The translations under genes and the position numbers were made by a program. A stretch of 64,000 nt of DNA from NCBI RefSeq assembly GCF_002288925.2, contig NW_022098069.1:71706714-71770713 (forward strand), read 5' to 3'. How positions within the stretch are numbered: position 1 is the first letter of the stretch; every line of letters starts with the position of its first letter. This stretch comes from Delphinapterus leucas (lineage: Eukaryota > Chordata > Mammalia > Artiodactyla > Monodontidae). The notes below the pieces were generated by a model. It was not told the DNA's origin and did not search any database. It saw nothing but the letters and a program-made list of their open reading frames with translations. Positions 46,936 through 57,885 of the stretch are shown one piece after another.

Positions 46936-47995
46936 TACCGTAACTGAAATAAAATTTTCTCTAGAGGGGCAAAATAGTATATTTAAAACAACAAAAACCA
47001 ATTGCCAGTGAACTTCAATTTAGATTCACAGAGATTATGCAATCTGAAGAGTAAAAAGAAAAAATTAAGAAACATAAACAAATCTTCAGATAAATATAGG
47101 ATACAAATATACAACATAATAGGAGTAGCAGAGAAAGAGCAGAAAGAGAAAAGGAAAGAAAAAATATTTGGAGAAATAATAGCTGAAAACTTGCCAAATC
47201 TGATGAAATATACAAATGGTCATTAAACATCAGGAAATTCAAATCAAAATTGTAATGTGTTACTACTTCACACTCACTAAGATGACCATAATCAAAAATA
47301 TAAATAAGTGTTGGCATAGATGTGGAGAATTTGGAAACCTCACACATTGCTATTAGAAATTTAGACTCAGATGTGGTCACTTTGAAAATAGTCTGGCAGT
47401 TCCTCACAAGTTTAAACTTGGAGTTATCATATGACCCAGAAATTCCATTCTTAGGCGTATAATTAAGAAAATTGAAAACATATATCCACACAAAAACTTA
47501 CAAACAGACGTTCATAGCAACATTATTTATAATAGCCTCAAAATGGAAATGACCCAAATGTCCATGAACTAATAAATAGAAAAATTAAAAGCTGTATATC
47601 CATACAATGTAATGATTTTTTTCATAATAGAAAAGAGCAAAGTATTGATACATGCTATAACATGAATGGACCTCAGAAAGATGATGTTGGGTTAAAGAAT
47701 CCAGTCATAAAGGGCTACATATTTTATGGTTTCATTATTAAAAATGAACACAATAGGCAAGTATAGAGACAGAAAGTGGATTAGTGTTGGCTAGGACTGA
47801 GAGTGTTGGGGAAGAAAAAGAGTGACTGTTAATGGCTACAAGGCTTGCTTTGGGTTAATGACAACATTCTAAAATTGATTGTATTAATGGTTGTGCAACT
47901 TTGAGAATATCCTGAAGACTATTGAATTTTATACTTTAAATGTGTGAATTGTATGGTATGACTCTAATCTCAGTAAAGATGTTATATTTTTAAAA

Positions 47996-48557
47996 AGGAT
48001 AAGCATACCTCTCCAGAGCTTTACACTCTATTTAGAAAAGAAAATGTTTATAGGCTCAATCAAAGTTTGATAAGAGCTATGAAACATTAATGAACAAACT
48101 AACACTGTTTTACTAACTCAATTGTGGAGGTGTTTCATTTGGGAAAACCAGATAAGAATTCATATGAAAGGTGGAATTTGGGCTTCAGAATGATATCCAT
48201 AGATATTGAATGTACACTGTGAGAAAATAGTGAAAAATGGAAAAGATATAGCATCTTCTGGAATGCAGTAGAATGTGCAGCAGAGGACTAGCTTTGAAAA
48301 ATGCAACTTCTAACATGAAAAGGAAATCAAATCATGGCAGGCCTTGGATGTCGTGCTAGCAAATTTGTTCAATACTTCAGCTTGAGAAAGTTTTTCAAAG
48401 GTTTAAATAAGGTAGTAAAAAATGACTATATCAGTTGATTGCAGTTTCTTGGTAATAAAAATTTCTCAGTTTTCAATAACAGTTGTTAAGGGACTTCTGT
48501 CTTTAGAGGTACACAATTTCTAAAGGTTGACTTGGTTGTCAGGCTTATTTTTATTCT
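47996..48557. other. Unassigned sequence
   Basis: No gene or named repeat seen. Confidence 0.5.
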
Positions 48558-48570
48558 CAACACATACTGC

Positions 48571-48788
48571 TTTTCTTTTTTTTTTTTTTTTTTTTTGCGG
48601 TACGCGGGCCTCGCACTGTTGTGGCCTCTCCCGTTGCGGAGCACAGGCTCCAGCCACGCAGGCTCAGCGGCCATGGCTCACGGGCCCGGCCGCTCCGCGG
48701 CATGTGGGATCTTCCCGGACCGGGTCACGAACCCATGTTCCCTGCATCGGCAGGCGGACTCTCAACCACTGTGCCACCAGGGAAGCCC
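48571..48788 (-). mobile_element. CHR-type SINE, antisense
   Basis: Short form with a long poly(T) (A-tail complement) at 48578-48597 and the tRNA-like head at the right. Target-site duplication CAAC[A/G]CATACTGC at 48558-48570 and 48789-48801, one mismatch. Confidence 0.95.
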
Positions 48789-48801
48789 CAACGCATACTG
48801 C

Positions 48802-49419
48802 ATTGAAACAGTTGAGTTGGTCATCTTTCATGGTCAATGAGAAGAAGTTTTAGAGGGTAGTCTAAATGACATATGAAAAGACTGACTGATAATATATCAC
48901 TAACATATTTATTTGCATTCTCCATCGGTCTCAAGGGATTTTAATTACCTAGATTGAATGAAATAAATTAAATAATATTATTGGAAGTTTGGAGATTTTG
49001 ATTAGTTCCTAGATTTTTACTTAATATCAGTTTCATGCGTTCAGAAAACTAAAAAGTCTACACATTCAAATCAAGAAGCTTATATTTTTTCATTTTTGGA
49101 AACTGAGGAAATGTCACCTTAATGTAATATTGTCCTGCCATATCAGCAAGAAAACTCAACTCTAGTAAAATCTGTAATATGAATTTCTCTGATTCGATGT
49201 CACACACTCTCCAAGTTGTCTTATATTTCAATATTTAGCTTCAAAATAGAAATATTATATTTTAATAGTGGTGGTGTTATTATTTATTATAATTACATTA
49301 TTTCATTGTTTAGATATTTTTATGGCTGCGTGGGTGTTTTAAATAAAAATAGCCATATTATTTTAGACAATTATTTGAGACAATCATTTTAGAGATATGA
49401 TCTATCACACCCAGCCTTT
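48802..49419. other. Unassigned AT-rich sequence
   Basis: No gene or named repeat seen. Confidence 0.5.
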
Positions 49420-49565
49420 TGTGGATGAAACTGAGTCCAAGAAAAACTGTGAGGGGCTAATGGGTTTATCACAATTTAGTGCCAAAGCTGGGATACAGTT
49501 CAAACATCTTAATTTCAGGATCAGTGACTTTCCTTATATACCATCCAATAGATTAGCTAACAATT
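49420..49565 (+). repeat. MIR SINE fragment
   Basis: GATGAAACTGAGTCCAAGAAA, TTTATCACAATTTAGTGCCAA, AGCTGGGATACAGTTCAAAC, TTTCAGGATCAGTGACTTTCC follow the 3' half of MIR in order. The 163-codon frame 49397-49888 starts inside it, has no domain, and is probably chance. Confidence 0.62.
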
Positions 49566-49899
49566 GTTTGGATAATCATGTAGGAAACCTAATAAAATTA
49601 TGTGACATGGTAATAAATGATTTCTACTTCTGGCTTGTCAAGGATTTGGACTATAACAAGACTATAACAAGCCCCAAAGCCATTTATTATAGTCTGCTAT
49701 ATGACATTCGGTCATGGGGGCCTGCCCGAATTCAGATCTTCGTGGATAGCAAGGGGTCAGTTAAGTCCGTTCAGCCAAGCACTAAGTCCTCATGTTTGGC
49801 TTCAGTACTGCTGGCATTTTCCTGCCTCAGCGTGATCACAGACTTACTGAGTGCTCTCACAGAGTGTGAGAGAAATGAATTGCATTAGGTTTTAACAAT

Positions 49900-50345
49900 A
49901 AAGATGCAGTTACCTTCTGCCATTTCCAGATTTCCTGTGTGACAAACGTCAGAATTAAACTGTTGCAACATTCAGCACATTTTTATCCAGATAAATATTG
50001 AAAACATATTTAATGCAATATCGAAGGGATTAGAGTATTCAGAAAAGGGAAAGTCTGACTAATGCAGCAGCTGCACAGCATTCCAGTGCACTCAAGCTGT
50101 TGCCAGCATTTATTAGCCAGTCAAGTCTTTGACAATAAACAATCTGCGGTCCGGCTCATGTTCTCCAGCGGATAGTTGTTGGAAGTTTGTTTTCATGACG
50201 GCATTAACAGTTCTTGTTTCTGCGGGTTGCCTATTATTACTGCTTAATTAACATCGGAAGTCTTTTAATCGAGCTTTAAATGTACTTTTAATTGCATTCC
50301 AACAGATGATATTTTTATGCTAATGATCCACTTGCAAAGGGTAAA
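49900..50345. promoter_or_regulatory. Candidate conserved non-coding enhancer block
   Basis: Non-repetitive block in an otherwise CpG-poor AT-rich desert. It keeps nine CpG dinucleotides (49947, 50022, 50147, 50152, 50169, 50199, 50223, 50255, 50270), seven of them within about 125 bp. It holds developmental-type motifs: E-box palindrome GCAGCTGC (50067-50074), forkhead-type AATAAACA (50134-50141), homeodomain palindrome TTAATTAA (50244-50251), POU octamer-like ATGCTAAT (50317-50324), and CATTCC TEAD-like sites (50079 and 50295). CpG retention and motif density suggest purifying selection. This is an inference; no alignment was made. Confidence 0.45.
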
Positions 50346-50364
50346 TAAATTAATATATATCAAA

Positions 50365-50785
50365 AATAGAATTTGCAACAGAAAATAGTGTATCTGTTAA
50401 CTGCAAAAATTGAGCTGGTTGTTTCTTAATACCTTATTTCATAAACTTTATATCTAAAATAAAATGAAACAAAAGAAGCACACCATTTTTTCAGCCTTCT
50501 TGCATATGTAACGCACTGTTTACATCTCTCTATAACTATATTATCTCATGGGGTTAGAATCAGGCCTGCTTTTAAGCAGGTTCACATGGAAAGGCCAAAA
50601 TGGTTGCAGAAAGAGTTGCATTTCCGATGGGATGGGTTTTGCTCTGTTTCCAGGTGATACTAGTTGTTTGATCTTTTGAATCTCACTTTTGGGTAGAATG
50701 GATCATTAATGTAGTCAAAAATCATTTTTGGTAGTTAAAATTGGAAAGTATCCAAACGATATGACAAAGAAATAATTAAAACAAG
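50365..50785 (+). repeat. Inverted duplication B, left arm
   Basis: Reverse-complement partner of 53182-53613, about 90% identical over about 420-430 bp by hand alignment. A 61-bp stretch (50513-50573 against 53404-53464) is identical. One 8-bp gap: TCACTCAG at about 53325 is absent here. No match to a repeat family I know. Confidence 0.93.
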
Positions 50786-52630
50786 ATGAAGTTTTTTCCC
50801 CTTGGCAAGTATCTCTAATAAATATTTTGAAGAAAAAGTGGAAATCTAAACTCAGGAAATTAAATGTAAATATCTCTAGGACTTCAACTGTAAAACTACA
50901 AATGTAAAGATAAAATTTAATGCAAAAGATAGACTCAATAACATGTTACTCTTACATAGCATTTTACTAGCAATTAATACTCTGTATATACATGCATACC
51001 AAGGCTTATGTACTTTGCTATTAAAATTTAAACTTTGGCTTCTCTTATTTTTTTCCTTTAATATATTCCATCTAGAGAGTATTTTGAAATTATTTCAACA
51101 ACAAGAATGGGACCAATGTGATTTCTGCCCCCATAAATACAAATAGCATAAAAATGAAATTCCATGTATATAAGCATCCATGTTTATGTAACATAGCAAT
51201 GTAATCTTTAAACATTTAATCTATCCTATTTTGTTTTCTTTTTGGTCTCTAGGAGTTTACAATGTATAGATATTGCAATTAAATAACCAAATTAAGTTTG
51301 AATAATCTAAACATAACCTCTAAAACTTAAATTCCTTTTTAAGGGCCTCTGCATCACCCTTGTGGAAAGTTTATAAAATTTTTAGGCATTAAAACATTTA
51401 AAACATTTGAGATATATGTAATGAAGAATTAGGGTGAAATCATTATTCAGTTCCTATGAAAATAAATGTATTCAATTAATAGAATTATTTTAATTAAATC
51501 AGTATCCTAGTATAGTTTAAAGGGCTATAGATAAAATTTAAAGCACAAGTTAAATAACTCTAAAACTTATGCCCAAACTAGCTGTTATTGCATATCTCAT
51601 ATCAATCAACCATTTATATTAATCTATAAAATGAATCTTTCAACCTGGTAGCAATCTTCTCCTGTTTTAGAAAGACAATGGTCCAGTCTGTATGTAGGTT
51701 GAGATTCCATAACATAAGCCTTCAAAAAAGTATCTTCTTTATAGGAATGGGAGAATGGGGAAGGAGATATTCTGTTTAGTTGTATTAGAGAGTTGTAAGT
51801 GGTTGTTCATATAAATATAATTTCTTTAAAAGTACTTACCAATATATAATAGCATGTACTTAATCTGGTGATGTAGAAGCATATGAAATCAATAACCTCT
51901 CATCTCAGGCTTATGGTTTATGATTGTCTCCTACTGATTCAGTAGAATATGTTATAATTTTGTTTTCTATAAAGCTTTCTTCTTAGTCAGTGTATGACTT
52001 TATATAGTTTACCATACCTGCTCTATCCTTGAGGAACTTGTATTTTAGATAAATGAAAAAAAGTCTAAACAAAAAAGTATCACCAATTTTATAGGTGCTT
52101 TAATAAGAAATAATAAGGCACAAAAGTCTTTTTAAAGAAGACTCTTTTAAAAAGTCTTCACAGAAGGGGATCAAACTTCTTTATAAATGAGGGAGTATTT
52201 GGGGCTGAATCTTAGAATACAACTATTAAAGGTTCAAAAAAGCAGTTTTCCTACAAGTATTTCATTGCTAAACAATATAAAGTATTAGAAGTTTTGAGAC
52301 CCAACTGAAAAAAAAATCTGTAGAGTTATACACAAACCAGTAAGATTGTTAAACAAACAAGAAATATTATATTTTCATGTTTCATGCAAATGTGAGAAAA
52401 TGTAAGAAAACTTAGGGTGGAAAATATAAGAAAAATATTTTTATTTTATTATTGTATTAGGCAAATATACTTTCTATTATACAAGAAAAAGTATAAAACA
52501 TTATTACTTACCTGAATGATACAATGGAACATATATACAGAAAGTTCATTAAACTTTTCATTTCATTTTGATATTTTCACTGCTGGAACTGGTTGCTTTA
52601 ATTAAAATATGGAATATCCATATGTAATAT
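50786..52630. other. Spacer between duplication arms, unassigned
   Basis: AT-rich, no gene, no repeat named in this part of the spacer. The MaLR LTR at 52631-52997 lies in the rest of it. Confidence 0.5.
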
Positions 52631-52997
52631 TGCTGTAGTCTAAGCATTTATGCCCCTGCAAATTCTTATGCTGGAATCTTAACCCCCAAATATGATGGTA
52701 TTAGGAAGTGAGGTCTTTGGGAGGTGCTTATGTCTTCATGAGGGTGGAGCCCTCATGAATGGGATGGTGTTCTTATAAAAGTGGCCACACAGAGATCCCT
52801 TGGCCCTTTCACCATGTGAGGACACAGTGAGAAGGTGCCATCTATGAACAAGGAAGTGGGCCCTCACCAGAACACAACTATATTCATGCCTTGATCTTGG
52901 ACTCCTCAGCTCCAGAACTGTGAGAAATAAATGTTTCTTATTTTTATAAGTCACCCAGTCTATTGGAGTAAATAATCAGCCTGAAGGGACTAAGATA
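52631..52997 (+). repeat. ERVL-MaLR solo LTR (MLT1), sense
   Basis: Clear MaLR LTR: TATGATGGTATTAGGAAGTGA, GAGGGTGGAGCCCTCATGAAT, TTCTTATAAAAGTGGCC, CCATGTGAGGACACAGTGAGA, CCTTGATCTTGGACTCCTCAG, AACTGTGAGAAATAAATGTTTC, then ATAAGTCACCCAGTCTATTGG and an ending GGGACTAAGATA. Full-length, about 367 bp. It lies between the arms of inverted duplication B and is not present twice. Confidence 0.92.
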
Positions 52998-53181
52998 AAT
53001 GTATATGTATTTTTAACAATTTATTGAGTCATTTATATTTATTCTATTCTATAAGCAGTAACTCTACTCCAAGCCTTTGCTGTGTATTCCATAAATATTT
53101 GTTATTGATCAAAATGAGGCTAGACCAAGAATATGTGATATGTTACTGCTATCCATTTTCATCCTGCATAGTCAGTGTTCT

Positions 53182-53613
53182 TCTTGTTTTAATTATTTCT
53201 TTGGCATATCATTTGGATACCTTCCAATTTTAACTACAAAAAATGATTTTTGACTACATTAATGATCCATTCTGCCCAAAAGTGAGATTCAAAAGATTGA
53301 ACAACTAGTATTACCTGGAAACAGATCACTCAGAGCAAAACCCATCCAATCAGGAAAGAAACCCTTTCTGCAACCACTTTGGCCTTTCCATGTGAACCTG
53401 CTCAAAAGCAGGCCTGATTCTAACCCCATGAGATAATATAGTTATAGAGAGATGTAAACAGTGCATTACATATTGAAGAAGGCTGAAAAAAATGTACACT
53501 TCTTTTGTTTCATTTTAGTTTAGGATACAAAGTTTTTGAAATAAGGTATTAAGAAGCAACCAGCTCAAGTTTTGCAATAAACAGATACCCTATTTTCTGT
53601 TGGAATTCCTATT
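53182..53613 (-). repeat. Inverted duplication B, right arm
   Basis: Reverse complement of 50365-50785. Breakpoints are at TTGTTTTAATTATTTCTTTG (outside: no homology further left) and near TTTTCTGTTG on the right, where similarity ends. Confidence 0.93.
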
Positions 53614-53829
53614 GTAACTGACATGGTGGTGGGGATAGGAGCTTCTGAAAGATGCCATCGAGCCAGATTACTAAAGTAATTTAATAAGTACTGATCAACT
53701 GGGGAGACCCACAGTTCATAAGACCCACTTACATAGACAAAGTTTCACATCAGATTCAAATGCCCAATTTTAAAAGATAAGCAGACAACCATAATCAGGA
53801 AATATCTGGGGAGGCCTCCAATATAAAAT

Positions 53830-54920
53830 AAATAGATCAAAACAGATAAACAAGCAAAAAAGGAACCTATAAGAAACATGAAATTCAGAAAGAAAAAGTT
53901 AGTATCATTAATATTCAGAGATAAAAGAAAGAGATGTATCCATGCAAAACGACCAGGATGTAACAAAAAAGAACCTTTGGAAATGTAAAATATATAGTAG
54001 AAATGGAAACTCAGTATATTGACTGGAAACTTAAATTAAGGAAGCCTCCCATAAAGTAGATAAAAAAGACACATTTATGGGTAACAGGAGAAAAAAAGAT
54101 AAAAAAATCAGGGGCTCAGGTCTGGAGTTCCAACATCTCAATAAAAAGAGTCCATGCAAAAGAGAGAAGAGAAACAAAAGAAAAAGGATGAGAAAATAAA
54201 CTAATTCAAGAAATTATTCTTGGAATGAAAGGATTAGTTTCTTGATTAAATAGATCCACCAAATGCCTAGAACAATAGATGAAAATGGATCTACCTCTGC
54301 ATATCATCCTACAATTTCTGAATGTCGAACATTGTTATCAGTGAGAACAGCATGATTTTCAGAGAGGAAAAATAATAGTTTTTATATGAGAAATCAAACC
54401 ATATTTGAAGCTAGAAGACAATGGAGGTATGGCTTAAAATATTGAGGATAATTTTTCCAACCTAGTATTCTGTCCCTAAAGGAACTATCAATTAAATGTG
54501 ATTGCAGATGTTTTGCTATAAGAAGTGTTGAAAAACTATTTACTTTCAATAACTCATTATCAAAAGCTACTAGTGAATAGTCTTAAGGGAAAATGAAATA
54601 ATTAACAAGTAATTAAATTATAGGGGTTGAATAATTTTTTTAAAAAAGGAAAAGAGGATCTGAAGGTGATAAAGAACAAGATCTAGAGAGCAAACACTCC
54701 AGACTAGAGCAAGTCAGAAATCGCTGATGAATTTTGTAGGACATCTGATGCATTAGAATATATTTTTAAAAATATTTTATTTATAGAGGTAAACTTGGGA
54801 TCAGTGATTAATACATAGAACTGGTGATTAATACATTGAAAACTAAGCAAGTAGAGATAATTAGCAACCCCAGGGGGAAAAAATAAATTGTTCAAGAAAA
54901 GAAAAGAACATTAATATTCT
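53830..54920 (+). mobile_element. Old L1M 5'/ORF1-region remnant
   Basis: Sense, much decayed. The ordering of CAGAAAGAAAAAGTTAGTATC, the later TTTGAAGCTAGAAGACAATGG, AATATTGAGGATAATTTTTCC and AACCTAGTATTCTGTCCCTAA follows the ORF1 C-terminal side of L1M elements. No ORF2 follows. Confidence 0.5.
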
Positions 54921-55795
54921 ATACAACTTAGATATGAATCATGTCTACATAGTCATAATAATATAAACGCAGACTATTGATCTAACTAGAACTAGAGCTA
55001 TGTTTAGGAATAGACAGAAGGAAAGTGTGTTTGTTGCATTTTGTGGGAAAAATAGCTCAACTCCCAAGACATAGAGATAAATAACAAATGTGACAACTAA
55101 CATAGTTAAAAGTTATTGCTTCTGGGAAGCAGTAAATGATGAGAGAGTTTTTTGAGAAGGGGTTAGAAGACTGCCATTTTTCATAAAGAAAGGCTTGACT
55201 CTTTAAACAACATATAAGTTTGAGAAAATTAAATATAATTTTGACCCAAAAATGATCATTTAAAAAAGAGATTATATGAAATGGGAGAATAAAATTCAAT
55301 TCTGTTCAAGAGAGGAAACACTATTCTTGAGTAAGTAAGATATGTGGAAAAGAACCATACTGACAGCAAAGTAATTGGGAAGCACTGACTTGTATTTAAT
55401 TCTATATGACCTGTACAAGTACATGTCTTCAGTGTTGTTTGTTCCTTAATTCCACTGAGACTGCTTGCAAGTTACTTATTATTCTCTCTCAATGCTCAAC
55501 AGATGGAGGATTTATCATATATTCTATTCTTTTCTTTGATCTGATAGAATACAGTTTACATTTAAATCTAATCCAATATTATAAAAAAATGCCTAATGTT
55601 AAAAAATCACAAAATGCTAAAAGAACATTTACAGTACAATAAAATGCATGATTATAAACACTGTTACAAAAAACACCATACATAAAACCACTTTAACTTT
55701 TAACCAGATTATCATCTGGAAGGCAATGTACACATTTTGAGATCTAGAGCCATTGCTCCAGGGTTTTAAATTAAAATGGAATTTTGCCAGAAGAA
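54921..55795. other. Unassigned sequence
   Basis: No gene or nameable repeat seen. Confidence 0.5.
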
Positions 55796-55860
55796 AACAC
55801 ACACACACACACACACAACCCCAAGAGGAGGAACACAAAACCCCAAGAGGAGGAACACAA
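55796..55860. repeat. (CA)n followed by a perfect 22-bp tandem duplication
   Basis: CA repeat to 55817, then AACCCCAAGAGGAGGAACAC plus AA at 55817-55838 repeated exactly at 55839-55860. No mismatch between units, so the duplication is recent. Confidence 0.94.
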
Positions 55861-57344
55861 AGAATAAATAGAATAAACCTAAAAACGATCAAGACAAATT
55901 TAATGTGTTCTAGGAGAGTTGTAATTTGAAATCAAGTATCAGTGAATTATTTTAAAACCATACTACTAAATGATCAACACATTAATGTATTCATTTTGAA
56001 CCTTTCCTGCAGAAAGGATCAGATAAGAAATGTATTACAGTGGTCCAGAGAATGACATCACAAATAAGTGTATTCATTTTGCAGATTGTTGGCCAAACAA
56101 CAGCATATTAGGCAGCATAGGCAAGTAAGGAGGTGTATGCTTTTTAAACTTCTCCAAAATACTCTTGTTAAACCCAACTCATGATTTCAGGTTATGTACA
56201 GCCCAGGGTTAAAAGGAACAATGATCAAGTTGGACTCAGACTAAATTTGTGTTAAACTGGTAGAAGTAAATGTCAGGAGCGCTAATGGTCAACGTGACTG
56301 ATTATAAAGAAAGTTCTTTTCCAAAATGCACTGTTAATTTTGTTTCTTAGGAAAAATTATATTAATAAAATAGAAATAGTTTACTAAAGGTGCTTAGTTT
56401 ATAAAAATATAAAAATAATCAGTAAACCCACACTGCTAAACAGCTCACACTATAAAGTAGAAAAATGATTCATGTTTATACTTTAAAAGTTTTGTGTGTG
56501 AGTGTGGCTGTGTGTGTGAGTGTTTAAGGTGTAGGGGGTAGCATTTTGTTCTTGGAAGTTTTTCATAATTTTTCTTCATTCAAATACAAATGTATCATGA
56601 AATGGAATTATTAAGTTCAGATATAAAAAATACAATGTTATATACTACATGCAGCTGACAATAACGAAATAAATCTACTTTAGGAGAGATTATGAAATAC
56701 TTGGGAGCTTCTAGAAGCCTAGACACTCCAATCCATAACCAAGCATGGAGGTCTGACTGAGTTAAGACACCTACCCAAGACACCTAGATCAGAAAGACAA
56801 GCCTGAACCTGAGTACACACATTTCTCATTTTTGGGATCATGAATGTTTTTATATCCTAATACAAACTTTTACCAAAAATGTTCTTCTTTTAGGTCTATA
56901 GTTAACATTCTCTTGATTCTGTCCTCTGAAAGATTTGGAATGATATGAACAGTCTGAAGTGATGTTCAAAGAGCCTAAGCTCTAAATTTCATAGTGTCAG
57001 AGTAGTAAAATATGTCCACTGTTGAATAAAACTTGGGGAACATGAAGACATGCGGTTTGTTGAATTCTCCTGACTTGATGTTTTGTTACTGTTCTTTGAG
57101 ATTGCTTTACCTGTGGCACTTCTATGCCTTATTGCCGTCTGTGTGCCTCTGTGTGTGTGTTATTTAATTCAGATTAATTAAAATTATACCATTGAGTTTA
57201 ATCACAAAACTCTGTCAATCCTTCCCTTGTAAACTTCGGAACTATTTCAACAAACCTTTAGACTCAAAGATTGGCCAATTCAGTCAAATAGTTGATTCAG
57301 TCAAAAGGCTAAGCAAATTTATTTGATTAAAGTAGGTAATTCTA
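55861..57344. other. Unassigned sequence, no gene
   Basis: No gene or named repeat. A GT-rich stretch lies at 56495-56522 and a short TG run near 57151. Confidence 0.5.
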
Positions 57345-57556
57345 GGGCTTCCCTGGTGGCGCAGTGGTTGGGAGTCCGCCTGCCGATGCAGGGGACACGG
57401 GTTCGTGCCCTTGTCTGGGAAGATCCCACATGCCGCGGAGCGGCTAGGCCCGTGAGCCATGGCCACTGAGCCTGCGCATCCGGAGCCTGTGCTCCGCAAC
57501 GGGAGAGGCCACAGCAGTGAGAGGCCCGCGTACCGCCAAAAAAAAAAGAAAAAAAA
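57345..57556 (+). mobile_element. CHR-type SINE, sense
   Basis: Short form, full-length, with the A-tail at 57538-57556. Internal boxes are intact (TGGCGCAGTGG, GGTTCGTGCCC). I do not see a convincing target-site duplication. Confidence 0.94.
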
Positions 57557-57728
57557 TGAATAGAAGACCAAAGCATGAGGAAAAATATTCCATAAATCTA
57601 GCAATGCTTTTAACAGATTTTTGAATGTATAAACTTTGGAGCCAAATAGATCTGTGTTCATTATCCATTTGGGAAATACATTGACTCAATGCTCCCTTAC
57701 CTGTGAAATGGGATTGATATTACTTATA

Positions 57729-57885
57729 GAGGTTTTTTTCAAAGTGTGGCTTTCCACAAGCCCATCTTCATCAGAATCATTAGAGACTTGGATAAAACAT
57801 GTATTCCCGGGCCTGCTTCAGATCCTGGAGGTGAGCATAGAATCCGCATCATTAACCAGTACCCCAGGTGATCTTTATGCTCCCT
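57729..57885 (+). repeat. hAT-Charlie MITE (MER20-like)
   Basis: GAGGTTTTTTTCAAAGTGTGG, CATCTTCATCAGAATCATTAG, TGTATTCCCGGGCCTGCTTCAG, then GCATCATTAACCAGTACCCCAGGTGATC follow MER20-type sequence, though the right end is imperfect. Confidence 0.65.

Larger units (their letters stand above)
45070..47995 (+). mobile_element. L1ME element with internal deletion
   Basis: The 46380-46695 part matches the pre-ORF1/ORF1 side of L1ME elements (CAGAGTTGCTACAGTATATTA, AGAGGGCTTAGATGTTAGAC), continuing after the SINE with GATTATGCAATCTGAAGAG and TGAAAACTTGCCAAATCTGATG to about 47211. The next bases (TATACAAATGGTCATTAAACA) belong to ORF2 close to its end, so nearly all of ORF2 is missing at one junction. 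Sequence then runs through CAGAAATTCCATTCTTAGGCG to an L1 3' end near 47995. 45070-46380 is probably the 5'UTR, by continuity only. Confidence 0.72.

Noticed and set aside
49397..49888. 163-codon plus-strand frame
   Set aside because: It starts within a MIR fragment, has no domain or codon-use signal, and no splice or promoter context; probably chance.
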